From Geothermovivens sp964644845 (GTDB lineage: Bacteria > Zhuqueibacterota > Zhuqueibacteria > Oleimicrobiales > Geothermoviventaceae): 64,000 nucleotides of DNA. Each line of letters begins with the position of its first letter. Position 1 is the first letter of the stretch. This document shows, in pieces, positions 1-8,844 of this stretch. The notes below the pieces were generated by a model. That model did not search any database. It was not told the origin of the DNA and was given only the letters and a program-made list of their open reading frames with translations. The stretch covers positions 53,312 through 117,311 of the forward strand of contig CAZXXS010000064.1 of the NCBI GenBank assembly GCA_964644845.1. Direction: 5' to 3'. Position numbers and translations under genes: made by a program.

Positions 1-120
1 GTCGTTGAACGGGTGAACAAACGCCGCCAGGTGGCCTTGTTTGCCAGGCAAAAACCGGACGATGCGGCTCGCCTTGTGCGCACCTGGCTCATTGAGAAGC
101 AAGAGGGCGTTGAGGCATGA
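1..120 (+). CDS. fliF: FliF MS-ring protein, C-terminal fragment
   Basis: Only the last 39 codons are in the window; the gene begins upstream. The reading frame is open from base 1 to a TGA at 118-120. The end resembles the cytoplasmic tail of FliF: a basic stretch, then a DDAARLVRTWL-type segment, which in the family is the short helix that binds the N-terminal domain of FliG. FliF forms the inner-membrane MS ring on which the C ring and export gate are built. Its stop overlaps the fliG start as ATGA, the usual fliF-fliG coupling. Identity rests on this tail and on the neighbour, so it is good but not certain. Confidence 0.8.
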   Translation, partial: VVERVNKRRQVALFARQKPDDAARLVRTWLIEKQEGVEA

Positions 121-1139
121 GCGAGCTCACGTACGAAAGCCTTACAGGACTGCAGAAAGCCGCCATCCTGATGGTGGCTCTTGGTGTGGAGACTGCTTCA
201 CTGGTGGCTCGAGGCCTCAAGGAAGAGGAAATCGAGGACATTACCCGCGAGATGACCAAGTTGCGCGACATCCCGGGCCCGGTGATTGATAAAGTTGTGG
301 ACGAATTTTACCAGATGATGAAAGCCCAGGAGTACATCGAGCAGGGCGGTCCCGAATACGCGGAGAAGCTGTTGCAAGAGGCCCTTGGGCCACACCGCGC
401 CAGTGAAGTGTTGAACCGGGTGCAACGGTCGATGCACATCGGTGGGTTTCAGCTCTTACGTCGCGCCGATGCCAACCAGATTCTGAACCTCATTCAAAAT
501 GAGCACCCCCAGACGATCGCGCTGATTCTGTCTTTTCTCGACGCTTCTCAGTCGGCTCAGATCATCATGCGCCTTCCGGACGACTTGCAACGCGAAGTCA
601 TTTACCGAATGGCCACGATGGAGAAGGTGCCCACCGAACTGTTGAATGAGGTGGAGAAGGCTCTGGAACAGCAGATTGAGAGCGTGGAAACGGGGCACGC
701 CATGAACGAGCCGGGCGGTGTTCAGGTCGTCGCCGAAATCCTCAACATGGCTGGCAAGACGGTGGAGAAGACCATTCTGGATGAGATTGAGAACCGTGAC
801 CCTGACCTGGCTGAACGCATCCGCGACCTGATGTTCACCTTTGACGACTTGGTCTACCTGGACGACCGCAGTATCCAGCGTGTGCTGAAAGAGGTGGACA
901 CTCGCCAGATGGCCCTGGCTCTGAAGGGTGCCAGCGAGGAAGTGAAACAGAAGATCTTCGCAAACATGTCGGCTCGGGCAGCGGAAATGCTTCGCGAGGA
1001 GCTGGAGTACATGGGCCCAGTGCGCGTGCGAGACGTGGAAGAGGCACAGCGGCAAATTGCGAACCTGGTGCGCTCGCTGGAGGAAGAAGGCGAGATCGTG
1101 ATTGTACGAGGCGGCGGGTCGGAGGAGATCCTTGTCTGA
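117..1139 (+). CDS. fliG: Flagellar motor switch protein FliG
   Basis: FliG links the MS ring to the C ring and carries the torque surface that meets MotA. The 340-residue length is normal. The EHPQTIAL motif of the middle domain is at residues 129-136, a GGV segment at 200-202 joins middle and C-terminal domains, and the MFTFDDL segment of the C-terminal domain is at 239-245, followed by the charged torque helix. The ATG overlaps the fliF stop, and the 3' end overlaps fliH, so the three are probably translationally coupled. Nothing is missing or odd. Confidence 0.97.
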   Translation: MSELTYESLTGLQKAAILMVALGVETASLVARGLKEEEIEDITREMTKLRDIPGPVIDKVVDEFYQMMKAQEYIEQGGPEYAEKLLQEALGPHRASEVLNRVQRSMHIGGFQLLRRADANQILNLIQNEHPQTIALILSFLDASQSAQIIMRLPDDLQREVIYRMATMEKVPTELLNEVEKALEQQIESVETGHAMNEPGGVQVVAEILNMAGKTVEKTILDEIENRDPDLAERIRDLMFTFDDLVYLDDRSIQRVLKEVDTRQMALALKGASEEVKQKIFANMSARAAEMLREELEYMGPVRVRDVEEAQRQIANLVRSLEEEGEIVIVRGGGSEEILV

Positions 1140-1824
1140 GCGCGTGGCGACAGTACTCAAGGGACAGCGTGTACTTTTTCGGCCGCGGCGGCAGGTGTTC
1201 AGCTCGACCGGGCCAGACGAAGAAATCGCGGTGCAGCAAGAGGAGCTCGAACGAGTTGACGGGGAGATTGCGACCGAGAACCCGCCGCCCGAGGAATCCA
1301 GCGTGCCGAACCTGGAAACCCTGGAAGCGGAATTCGAACGGCGGCTCGCTCAAGCGGTGGAAGAAGCGCGTCAGGAGGGGTACCGCCAGGGGCTCCAGGA
1401 AATCAAGCCTGTGGCAGACCTGCTTGAAAAGCTCACGCGAGAGCTTCACGAGGAAAGGCACCAGCTTCTGGAAAATGCGGAGCTCACCGTGGTGCGACTT
1501 GCCTACGAGATTGCCAAGAAAATACTGCACCGCGAGGTAGCCGAGAACTCGGACGTGATTGTGTACGTTGTTCGCGAGGCCTTGCGACGAATCGCTGACC
1601 GCGACAAAATCGTGGTTCGTGTACACCCAGACGACGCAGCTGTGTTGCGACAAGCGACGGAGTTGCAGGACGAGCTTTTTCAAACATTCGCAGGCGTCGA
1701 GATTCGCGAGGATGAAGAGGTAAGCAAGGGTGGATGCCTGGTGGAGACGTCCACCGGGCTGATTGACGCTACTCTGGAAACACAACTGGCGGAAGTGGAG
1801 GCGGCTCTCTTTGGCGACACGTAG
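1132..1824 (+). CDS. fliH: Flagellar assembly protein FliH
   Basis: FliH is the peripheral stator of the export ATPase FliI and docks it to the C ring. The protein has an acidic, low-complexity N-terminal third, a long coiled coil rich in Glu, Gln and Arg (about residues 60-130) and a globular C-terminal domain with the VRLAYEIAKKIL-type helix typical of FliH/YscL. I chose TTG 1132, because GGAGGAG at 1121-1127 lies just ahead of it; a TTG at 1102 is also open but has no ribosome site. It overlaps the fliG end and precedes fliI, its partner. Confidence 0.9.
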   Translation: MSERVATVLKGQRVLFRPRRQVFSSTGPDEEIAVQQEELERVDGEIATENPPPEESSVPNLETLEAEFERRLAQAVEEARQEGYRQGLQEIKPVADLLEKLTRELHEERHQLLENAELTVVRLAYEIAKKILHREVAENSDVIVYVVREALRRIADRDKIVVRVHPDDAAVLRQATELQDELFQTFAGVEIREDEEVSKGGCLVETSTGLIDATLETQLAEVEAALFGDT

Positions 1825-3175
1825 GCCCAAAATTCCGCAAGTGGAGGAGGATCCTCGCTTTGCCAAATACCACCAGACGGTGGCCTCGCTCAACACCATC
1901 CAGGCGAAGGGCAAGGTGAACCGCGTGGTAGGCACGGTTATCGAGTCCCTCGGGCCAGTAGCTTCAATGGGTGACCTCTGCCAGATCCGGTCGCGACGCA
2001 GCCAGCACCGCAGCTTCGCCGAGGTTGTGGGGTTCGAGGACCGTCGCGTTTTACTCATGCCCCTTGGTGAGCTGAACGGCATTGCCCCCGGGGCTGAGGT
2101 TGTCAACAGCAAGGCTACCATCACCGTGAGTGCTGGCGAGGAGCTCTTGGGGCGCGTTCTGAACGGCCTTGGTCGGCCAATTGACGGCAAAGGGCCGGTT
2201 CGCGCGCGGGATCGCCTGCCAATTTTCAACACACCGCCCAAACCGCTGGAGCGTCAGCGGATTGGGGAGGTCTTGGCGACCGGCGTGCGGTCCATCGACG
2301 GTTTGTTGACCTGTGGGAAAGGGCAGCGTTTGGGCATCTTTGCCGGGAGCGGTGTTGGCAAAAGCGTGCTGCTTGGCATGATCGCGCGCAACACAACCGC
2401 GGACGTCAACGTGATCGCGTTGATTGGTGAGCGGGGTCGGGAAGTCCGTGAGTTCATCGAGCGCGACCTCGGTGAGGAGGGGTTGCGGCGCTCCGTGGTT
2501 GTCACGGTGACGTCGGACGAGATGCCGCTTCTACGCGTGAAAGGGGCGCTCGTCGCCACAACGATCGCAGAGTACTTTCGCGACCAGGGCCTGGACGTTC
2601 TGCTCATGATGGACTCCTTGACGCGCGTTGCCATGGCCCAGCGAGAGATTGGTTTGGCCATCGGCGAGCCGCCCACCAGCAAGGGGTACACGCCGTCGAC
2701 GTTCTCACTTCTCCCACGGCTGTTGGAACGGGCGGGCAACGCCAAACGAGGCAGCATCACAGGGCTGTACACGGTGCTGGTTGAGGGCGACGATCTGAAC
2801 GACCCCGTTGCGGACACGGCGCGTTCGATTCTGGACGGTCACATCGTGCTCAGCCGCCGGCTTGCCAATCAGGGCCATTACCCGGCGGTCGATCCGCTTG
2901 CCAGTGTAAGCCGAGTGATGCCGGACGTCGTGTCGCCCGAACACCTGGGAGCAGCGCGCACCGTAATCGGCATCCTGGCCGTGTACCGGGAGGCCGAAGA
3001 TTTGATCAACATCGGTGCTTACGCCAAGGGTAGCAACCCGCAAATCGACCGGGCCATTCGGATGATGCCGCTGATCAACCGCTACCTTCGTCAGGAGGTA
3101 AACGACCGCGGTGACCTGGAAGAGACGGTAAAGCGGCTGCTCGAATTGAGTCGACAGGCGGGAACAGCATCATGA
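1811..3175 (+). CDS. fliI: Flagellum-specific ATPase FliI
   Basis: FliI is the ATPase of the flagellar type III export apparatus and resembles the F1 beta subunit. Walker A GSGVGKS is at residues 179-185 and the Walker B LLMMDS at about 264-269. An SKGYTPS segment typical of FliI/SctN ATPases follows, and the total of 454 residues fits the family. I chose TTG 1811, inside the end of fliH, with GGAG at 1797-1800; GTG 1841 is an alternative and an earlier in-frame ATG at 1763 gives an unlikely Trp/Lys/Arg-rich extension. It sits between fliH and fliJ as usual. Confidence 0.96.
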   Translation: MATRRPKIPQVEEDPRFAKYHQTVASLNTIQAKGKVNRVVGTVIESLGPVASMGDLCQIRSRRSQHRSFAEVVGFEDRRVLLMPLGELNGIAPGAEVVNSKATITVSAGEELLGRVLNGLGRPIDGKGPVRARDRLPIFNTPPKPLERQRIGEVLATGVRSIDGLLTCGKGQRLGIFAGSGVGKSVLLGMIARNTTADVNVIALIGERGREVREFIERDLGEEGLRRSVVVTVTSDEMPLLRVKGALVATTIAEYFRDQGLDVLLMMDSLTRVAMAQREIGLAIGEPPTSKGYTPSTFSLLPRLLERAGNAKRGSITGLYTVLVEGDDLNDPVADTARSILDGHIVLSRRLANQGHYPAVDPLASVSRVMPDVVSPEHLGAARTVIGILAVYREAEDLINIGAYAKGSNPQIDRAIRMMPLINRYLRQEVNDRGDLEETVKRLLELSRQAGTAS

Positions 3176-3192
3176 CGCGGAAGGAGTAGGGT

Positions 3193-3669
3193 GTGGCGTT
3201 TCGTTTTCGCTACCAGCGGATCCTGGATGTTCGGCGGCAGCAGGAAAAGGCGAAGGCGCAGGAAGTGGCCCAGCGGCAGGCCGCGATCTTTCGGCAGAGA
3301 CGACGGCTGGGAGAATTGGAACAAATGTGGCGAAAAGAGCGGCAAACCTGGCTCGATGCAGGAACAAAGGGTACATCTGCGCGCCAGCTTCAGATTCAGA
3401 TCAGCGTGCTCGACGGGTTGCAACGCAAGATCGAACGGGCGCGGACCGAACTGGCAGAGCTAACCGCGCAACTGAACCAGGCCCGAAATGAACTGGTGGA
3501 GCTCGTCAAGCAGCGTAAGGTGTTCGAAAAATTGGAGGAAAGGGATCGGGCCGCCTACGAAGCCAGGCAAAACCGACTGGACCAGATGGTGCTGGACGAG
3601 ATTGCCACCGCACGGCAGTGGCGTGAGCAGCTGGAGCAAACACGGTCACGAAGTGACAACACGAGATGA
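3193..3669 (+). CDS. fliJ: Flagellar export protein FliJ
   Basis: FliJ is the small coiled-coil stalk that connects the FliI hexamer to the FlhA export gate. The 158-residue protein is almost wholly helical and charged, and begins with the MAFRFRYQRILDVRRQQE pattern common to FliJ (aromatic-basic start, then a long antiparallel coiled coil). GTG 3193 has AAGGAG at 3181-3186. It follows fliI and overlaps the next gene as ATGA. Sequence conservation in this family is weak, so the call uses length, coiled coil, N-terminal pattern and position together. Confidence 0.88.
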   Translation: MAFRFRYQRILDVRRQQEKAKAQEVAQRQAAIFRQRRRLGELEQMWRKERQTWLDAGTKGTSARQLQIQISVLDGLQRKIERARTELAELTAQLNQARNELVELVKQRKVFEKLEERDRAAYEARQNRLDQMVLDEIATARQWREQLEQTRSRSDNTR

Positions 3670-4220
3670 CGGAGCACACATCAAGACCTCGAGCAAACGA
3701 GTGGGGCGGCATGTTGCTGCCGATCCTGGGATCGTTCATCTCGTTTGCGATCGTGTTCACCGTTACGTTCTACTTTGCGAACGGGCGCAGTTTCAAACCC
3801 CGGCACTTGCGTGAACAAGCAAAAGCAGACAGTACAGAAACGCAAAAGGTGGATTCGCTGGCCATCATGCGGGCAAAATTGGACTCGCTCCAACACCTGG
3901 TGGACTCCACCGTTGTGGTGCTGCAGAAGCTGCAAATTGAGGTGTCACGCCGACAGGAAGAGCTGAAGAACCTGGCCGACAAGCTTGCGAATGCGAAGAG
4001 CGAGATTCAGCAGGAGAAGCTTCGCCGTGCCCGCAAAATCGCAACCATCCTGGCGGCTCTTCCAGACACGGCCGTGGCGGCCATGGCCGCTCGCTTGCCA
4101 GACGACCTTCTCGTTGCAGTGTTGCAAAAGAGTCGTGAGAAAGATGCTGCCAAACTCCTGGCTGCCATCGGACCCAGTCGAGCTGCTGGTTTGACACGAA
4201 AGCTTGTTAACCTGAACTGA
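3666..4220 (+). CDS. MotE/YlxF-like membrane protein with MgtE-N-type domain
   Basis: A 184-residue protein with one membrane helix at about residues 15-38, a periplasmic or cytoplasmic coiled coil (about 60-125), and a C-terminal helical segment with repeated ALPD/ARLPDDL and AAKLLAAIGP patterns that match the MgtE N-terminal fold. Such proteins (MotE, YlxF, FlbB) sit between fliJ and fliK in many flagellar operons; MotE is known to act as a stator chaperone for MotC in rhizobia. Here it may help motor or stator assembly, but this is inference from family and position. ATG 3666 overlaps the fliJ stop. Confidence 0.72.
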   Translation: MTEHTSRPRANEWGGMLLPILGSFISFAIVFTVTFYFANGRSFKPRHLREQAKADSTETQKVDSLAIMRAKLDSLQHLVDSTVVVLQKLQIEVSRRQEELKNLADKLANAKSEIQQEKLRRARKIATILAALPDTAVAAMAARLPDDLLVAVLQKSREKDAAKLLAAIGPSRAAGLTRKLVNLN

Positions 4221-4230
4221 GGATTTTCGA

Positions 4231-7200
4231 ATGACCGCCCAGCCCAATCTGGACGTGTTGAACAGTCTCCTGAGCTCGTTCGCCGGGCACGCGGTGGTAG
4301 CCAAGCCGCGGCCTGCACTCGTACCGTTCAGGAATTTTCTGGCCGAGGCGCTTGGCGACACCTGGACGAGACTGGAAACTGAACTGCTCGGGGGCGGTGT
4401 TGTGGCTACCGATGCTCGGCTCACTTCGTCCCCCGATGTGACCACGGACATCCTGCCGCAAACGGGAACGAAGGGGCTGGCGGCCGGTGGCACGAGGCTG
4501 GTTTGTCCAGCCCCCGGTATGTCGGGAGAAAGCGGGCAAACCCTGGTTGCTACGGGTGAGACCCATCCCGGTTTGAGTGACAGCGCAACAGCGGACCGGC
4601 ACCCTGGCCCGGCAGTGGGGACGTCGACCCGACGTGTCGACGCACGCCCTGTGCGGAACTCGCTGACCGGCCGCACTGGAGTGAGAACTGAGGGGATGCT
4701 GGCCACAGCCGGTGTGTCGTCTGCGGAAGCAGCGCAAGCGCTTGAATTTGCAGTAGTTTCAGGTGAAACTACCGTGTCTCTTGGGAAAGGCGACCCCCAG
4801 ACAGCACGTTCAGGTGCGGTGGTTGCCGCCGCTGAGGTTACGGATCTGGGCGAAACTGACCCACAAGCCGTCGGAGCGAAAATCCTCAGACCCGTGGGGT
4901 CCGAAACGATTTCCCCGGAAGGTACCGTTTGGGTTGCCGCGAATGAGGACTGGAGACACCCTGCAAAGCAGGCCTCGGTTGTGAACACAGCTACCGGCCG
5001 TGGGCCAGCGGACTTGCCGCTCGGTGAGGAAAGTTTTGCAGGGCTCGAACTGGGAGACCCAAGAAGGGCAATGTTTCCGCCTCGGGACCTGTTTGGTGTG
5101 CTCGCCGGAGAGGAAACGTCGACCAACGGGGCGGTGGGGACGAGCGCGAGTGCAGGTACAGGCACGCTGAACAACGAACCGGTGTTGCGCCCCTCGGTAA
5201 CCCAGTCAGAGAATCCCTTGGCACATGAAGAGGTTCTTCCTGGCGCGCAAGTGGAAGAAGGCGTGGTTCCGGGTACGAGAACTGCGTTCGCTTTCGGTTT
5301 TGAGAAAACGCACGTTTCGAAGGTGACTTCGTCCAGTGATCACGGGCGTGAAGAATTCAGCGGCCGGAGAGAAGCCCTGCGTCCGGCGGTTGCAACCGAC
5401 CCAAAACCAGTGGAGAAGGGGCAAACCAGGGCTGAAAGAGCAAGCGAGAATGGGGGCGTGCGCACGCTTTGGCTGGGTGGACAAAAACACCGGGAGACTC
5501 GTGCCTACGCTGGGACGACTGTCCCCGAGACGCCTGCAGATCAACCCAGCTCTGGGCCGGAACAGCTCGCGGGGCCTGACATTTCTGGGCGCCACGTAAG
5601 TTTCCCGCAGACGGGTAGCTCTACCTCTCAGGCCGAAGCGGCGTCCACGATTTCCACCCAACCGACGGCTGTGTCGGCCTCGCCGGAGCCCGACCTGTCT
5701 GCAGTAGCGGGTCCTGGCGGGAAGACGCGTCCGTTGGGCGAAGGCGTCATGCACCTTGCCGATGAACCTCCGGTCCTGCCGATTTCGCGTCCGTGGGCCG
5801 AACGTGTTGAGCTGGATGGGCGGGGTGTGAAGGACACTTCAACAACTGCGACGGCTAAGCCTGGCGATCCGTCGGCGAAGGGGCGGGAGACCTCGCGAAA
5901 CGCGGCGAGAAGTGGTTTGTCGGGGGCTCTGGCCTTTGTAGATCAGGCGCCCGCTGGTGTTTTCCAGACAGCAAAAACTACGGGTGCAGCTGAAGGCCCT
6001 GAGAGCCCAGAGCCCGGAAAAGCGAGCAAGGGTAGCCTACGGGTGGCTGTGTCCACGACAGAGGAAGCTCCAGGTGGAGCTAACCAGGGGACGAAAACAG
6101 CGTTCGTTTCCGAGACAGAGCCTTTGCAAGCAGTTGGGGAGGGAAACAAAAGCGATCGAGGCACTGAGATCCACCGGAGGGTAGCACCGCTGGCGGCTAA
6201 GCTCGCTCGGCTTCTGGAGGAGACCGGCGCAAGAGTTGTGCACGCTCGGGCTGCAACAGAGCCGCAGCCGGTTGTTGCCGAAGACACTTTGCAGACGGGG
6301 AGGATCAGGCCTCGGATGGAACGGAACGCCGATTCTGTCCAGGTGGAATCTTCAAAGGCGGTGCTGCTGTCTTCGGTTGATCAGGAGTCAGGAGAACCGT
6401 CTCGACCGACTTTTACTTCTCGCGGCACAGGGGCAACGGTTTCTACTGGGTTTGTTCATGTTACGCACGACGGGACGCAGCGCACGGAACAGATTCTGCG
6501 ACACGGGCCTTCGCTCTCGGAGCAAAGCAGTGCAGTCGGACGGACCGTAACGGCGGGTGACGCTCGGCCCGAACGCGAAGCGTTCGGAGTCCGTGTGGGT
6601 GCAACGGAGCAGCTCCCCACTTCGAACACGCACGGGGAGGCTGGCTCCGTGAGCTCTCGCAGGCAACCTGAGCACCGAGCCCGCGAAACGGTTGGCGCAG
6701 TGAAACTGCAACCTGCGGACGGCCGATTGCGGCGCACGGCTGAATCGGTGGCTGGTGACCTCAGCAGAGGGAACGAGGAGGGAGCGGGGACCACGATGCC
6801 CGCTTCGGGCACTGAAACGGAGCCGGTTGTGCCCGGAAGATCGAAACAGAAAGTTTCCGCGATTCGGCCGACTGCGGCCCGGCCTAGAAAGTCAAGTCCC
6901 CAGGTGTCGTCCCCGCACAGGGGAACGGGAGCCGCGCAGGTGGAAGAAAAGGGACGCCACGGGCACGAACAGGTTAAGTTCGGTCCGGCCGGGACAACAG
7001 CCCCACAGGCGTCTCACGCTGCTCCGGTGGGGGAAGCGCGTACGGAGATGGGACACGTGCGCAGGGCGGGGCGGCTGACTTCAACGCCGCCCGCTGTGCA
7101 GGCCGAACAGATTCTCGACCAGGTCCGGTCACGGCTGGTCAGGCACAGGCTCTTGCCGAACCGGAATAGCCTGGTGGTTCAGCTTCGGCCGCCGGAGTTG

Positions 7201-7518
7201 GGTCGAATCCGAATTCGCGTGGAGGCACAGGGGCAGGTTCTTCGGGCTGTCGTGGAGGCCGACTCGTCCGCCACGCGAGATCTCCTCCACAGCAGCGTTC
7301 AGCACCTGGTTCAAACGCTGGATGAACAGGGACTGCGCGTTCAGCAGATCCAGATCTTGCCTTTCGCCGACCGACAGGCGAACCCGGACCAGAGCCAGCA
7401 CGGCCCTGGACGCCAGGCAACGCCGGACTGGACTGACCAGGAGGCGGGTGAGAATGCCGGGCAGCGGAGCGGGCGCGAAGACCGTTGGGCCGGGCAGGAT
7501 GGGGGCTGGGTGGCGTGA
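4231..7518 (+). CDS. fliK: Flagellar hook-length control protein FliK, very long
   Basis: FliK measures the hook and switches FlhB from hook to filament substrates. Only the C-terminal part (about residues 955-1045) is recognisable: it carries the NSLVVQLRPPELGRIRIRVE-type core of the Flg_hook domain with the PPELG turn near residue 985. The preceding 950 residues are low-complexity, rich in Gly, Thr, Glu, Pro and Ala, with no clear repeats, as expected for a secreted ruler. At 1095 residues it is more than twice the usual length. ATG 4231 has GAGG nearby. It follows the MotE-like gene and precedes flgD. Confidence 0.9.
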   Translation: MTAQPNLDVLNSLLSSFAGHAVVAKPRPALVPFRNFLAEALGDTWTRLETELLGGGVVATDARLTSSPDVTTDILPQTGTKGLAAGGTRLVCPAPGMSGESGQTLVATGETHPGLSDSATADRHPGPAVGTSTRRVDARPVRNSLTGRTGVRTEGMLATAGVSSAEAAQALEFAVVSGETTVSLGKGDPQTARSGAVVAAAEVTDLGETDPQAVGAKILRPVGSETISPEGTVWVAANEDWRHPAKQASVVNTATGRGPADLPLGEESFAGLELGDPRRAMFPPRDLFGVLAGEETSTNGAVGTSASAGTGTLNNEPVLRPSVTQSENPLAHEEVLPGAQVEEGVVPGTRTAFAFGFEKTHVSKVTSSSDHGREEFSGRREALRPAVATDPKPVEKGQTRAERASENGGVRTLWLGGQKHRETRAYAGTTVPETPADQPSSGPEQLAGPDISGRHVSFPQTGSSTSQAEAASTISTQPTAVSASPEPDLSAVAGPGGKTRPLGEGVMHLADEPPVLPISRPWAERVELDGRGVKDTSTTATAKPGDPSAKGRETSRNAARSGLSGALAFVDQAPAGVFQTAKTTGAAEGPESPEPGKASKGSLRVAVSTTEEAPGGANQGTKTAFVSETEPLQAVGEGNKSDRGTEIHRRVAPLAAKLARLLEETGARVVHARAATEPQPVVAEDTLQTGRIRPRMERNADSVQVESSKAVLLSSVDQESGEPSRPTFTSRGTGATVSTGFVHVTHDGTQRTEQILRHGPSLSEQSSAVGRTVTAGDARPEREAFGVRVGATEQLPTSNTHGEAGSVSSRRQPEHRARETVGAVKLQPADGRLRRTAESVAGDLSRGNEEGAGTTMPASGTETEPVVPGRSKQKVSAIRPTAARPRKSSPQVSSPHRGTGAAQVEEKGRHGHEQVKFGPAGTTAPQASHAAPVGEARTEMGHVRRAGRLTSTPPAVQAEQILDQVRSRLVRHRLLPNRNSLVVQLRPPELGRIRIRVEAQGQVLRAVVEADSSATRDLLHSSVQHLVQTLDEQGLRVQQIQILPFADRQANPDQSQHGPGRQATPDWTDQEAGENAGQRSGREDRWAGQDGGWVA

Positions 7519-7660
7519 GGATTGAGGCCCGGAACGCGGATCCTTTCCATTTTTCGTGTAGCGAATCGTGTAGCGAGAGAAGGCTGGAAGAAACAAACGA
7601 AAAGGTAATGAAAGAAGCTCGATTGGCCAAAGAAACGAGGTCGAAAGGAGGTGAGCAATC

Positions 7661-8332
7661 ATGGATGTAACCGGTGTGTCGAGCAAAGCGGATGCGTCGG
7701 TGCTCACGGCGGGGTTACAGCAGTCGCTTGGGAAAGAGGATTTCTTGCGGTTGCTGATCACCCAGCTGGAGTACCAGGACCCGCTGAGTCCGCTGCAGAA
7801 CGAAGAGTTCGTCGCTGAGCTGGCCCAGTTCAGCAGTCTCGAACAGATGCAGAATGTGAACCAGAACCTGCAGGACAGCATCCAGGCCAATTACATGCTA
7901 AATCAGTCGATTAACAACTCGCTGGTGGCAGCCTTAATTGGCCGGGAGGCAAAAGTGCAGGGCGACACATTTTACCTGCCGAATTCGGGACGTGTGAATC
8001 TGGAATTTGTACTGCCAGAGGTAGCGGATCGTGTGACGCTTTCGATCAAGGACGAGAACGGTACAGTCGTTCGTCAGGTCGACCTCGGCGGGATGCCCTC
8101 GGGTTCTCACGCCTACGAGTGGGACGGTACCACTGACGCGGGTTTCCTGGCGGAACCTGGCGTGTACCACTTTGAGATCGAGGCAACGCACGATGGGAAT
8201 CCGGTGTCGAGTCACCTGTTCAGCGTGGGGACAATCACCGGCGTGCGCTACGTTAACGGCGTGGCGACGCTTCTGCTGGGCGATCTCGAGGTCGGTTTGC
8301 CAGACGTTGCCGAGATCCGTCAAGGGAAGTAA
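7661..8332 (+). CDS. flgD: Hook-capping protein FlgD
   Basis: FlgD caps the growing hook so that FlgE subunits can polymerise. The N-terminal LGKEDFLRLLITQLEYQDPLSP pattern and the QFSSLEQMQN segment (residues 65-75) are diagnostic. The C-terminal half has the beta-rich FlgD Tudor/fibronectin-like region with an AYEWDGTTDAG motif (about 149-159). The length of 223 residues is normal. A near-perfect ribosome site, AAAGGAGGTGA, lies just upstream of ATG 7661. It follows fliK across 142 bases and is followed by the small flg_new gene. Confidence 0.96.
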   Translation: MDVTGVSSKADASVLTAGLQQSLGKEDFLRLLITQLEYQDPLSPLQNEEFVAELAQFSSLEQMQNVNQNLQDSIQANYMLNQSINNSLVAALIGREAKVQGDTFYLPNSGRVNLEFVLPEVADRVTLSIKDENGTVVRQVDLGGMPSGSHAYEWDGTTDAGFLAEPGVYHFEIEATHDGNPVSSHLFSVGTITGVRYVNGVATLLLGDLEVGLPDVAEIRQGK

Positions 8333-8350
8333 CCGGAAGGAGGTGGTTCG

Positions 8351-8731
8351 GTGAGTGCTGACATCAGCAAGCTGGTGTTTCCACACACCAGACCCGTTCA
8401 ACCCGGCGGACGGCCGATACAGCCGCAGCGTATCGGAGAGGGAGTCCGGTTCGACGAGATTTTGCGTCGGCAGGTCTCGGAGCTGCGGTTCTCAGCCCAC
8501 GCACAGGAGAGGATGCGGCTGCGTGGGATGGAGCTGAGCCAAAGCGACAAAGAGCGACTTCAGGCGGCAGTAGACAAGGCCGCTGCCAAGGGTGCTCGGG
8601 ATTCGCTCGTGCTCCTTCGAGACATGGCGTTTGTGGTCAGTGTGAAAAACAGGACGGTGATCACGGCCATGGACGAAGCGTCGATGAAGGAGAACGTGTT
8701 CACGAACATCGACAGCGCTGTGGTTCTCTGA
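8351..8731 (+). CDS. Flagellar operon protein of the flg_new (TIGR02530-like) family
   Basis: A 126-residue protein with the core FSAHAQERMRLRGMEL (about residues 47-62), a short helix-rich middle and a C-terminal stretch around NRTVITAMDEASMKENVFTNID. This pattern belongs to the small 'flagellar operon protein' family that sits between flgD and flgE in Gram-positive and several diderm phyla. Its function is unknown to me; the position suggests a role in hook assembly. GTG 8351 has AAGGAGGT just ahead. The gene is 18 bases after flgD. Confidence 0.85.
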   Translation: MSADISKLVFPHTRPVQPGGRPIQPQRIGEGVRFDEILRRQVSELRFSAHAQERMRLRGMELSQSDKERLQAAVDKAAAKGARDSLVLLRDMAFVVSVKNRTVITAMDEASMKENVFTNIDSAVVL

Positions 8732-8755
8732 GGCAGAAGAGGAGACAACGGAAAC

Positions 8756-8821
8756 GAGTACCGGGCAGGACCCCTCCGGGGATGCCCAACCGCCGCTGAC
8801 CGACCGACGCGGCGGGTACTC
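8756..8821 (+). ncRNA. Predicted three-way-junction RNA in the flgE leader
   Basis: The 5' leader of flgE can fold into a compact three-helix junction. P1 pairs GAGTACC (8756-8762) with GGTACTC (8815-8821). P2 pairs GGGCA (8763-8767) with TGCCC (8783-8787) and is extended by CCCC/GGGG (8771-8774/8778-8781) around a TCC loop. P3 pairs CGCCGC (8791-8796) with GCGGCG (8809-8814). The three helices are nearly contiguous, with only AAC as linker. The structure ends 6 bases before the ribosome site AAAGGAGG (8828-8835). It matches no riboswitch consensus I know. Pairing is seen directly; a regulatory role is inferred. Confidence 0.5.
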
Positions 8822-8844
8822 CCAAGCAAAGGAGGTTGGTCACC

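Noticed and set aside
835..2241. Long minus-strand open frame opposite fliG-fliI
   Set aside because: It is a shadow of strongly conserved plus-strand genes in GC-rich DNA; its composition (Ser/Arg/Pro-rich) fits no family.
3945..5174. Minus-strand open frame opposite fliK
   Set aside because: Low-complexity antisense of the repetitive fliK region; no recognisable domain.
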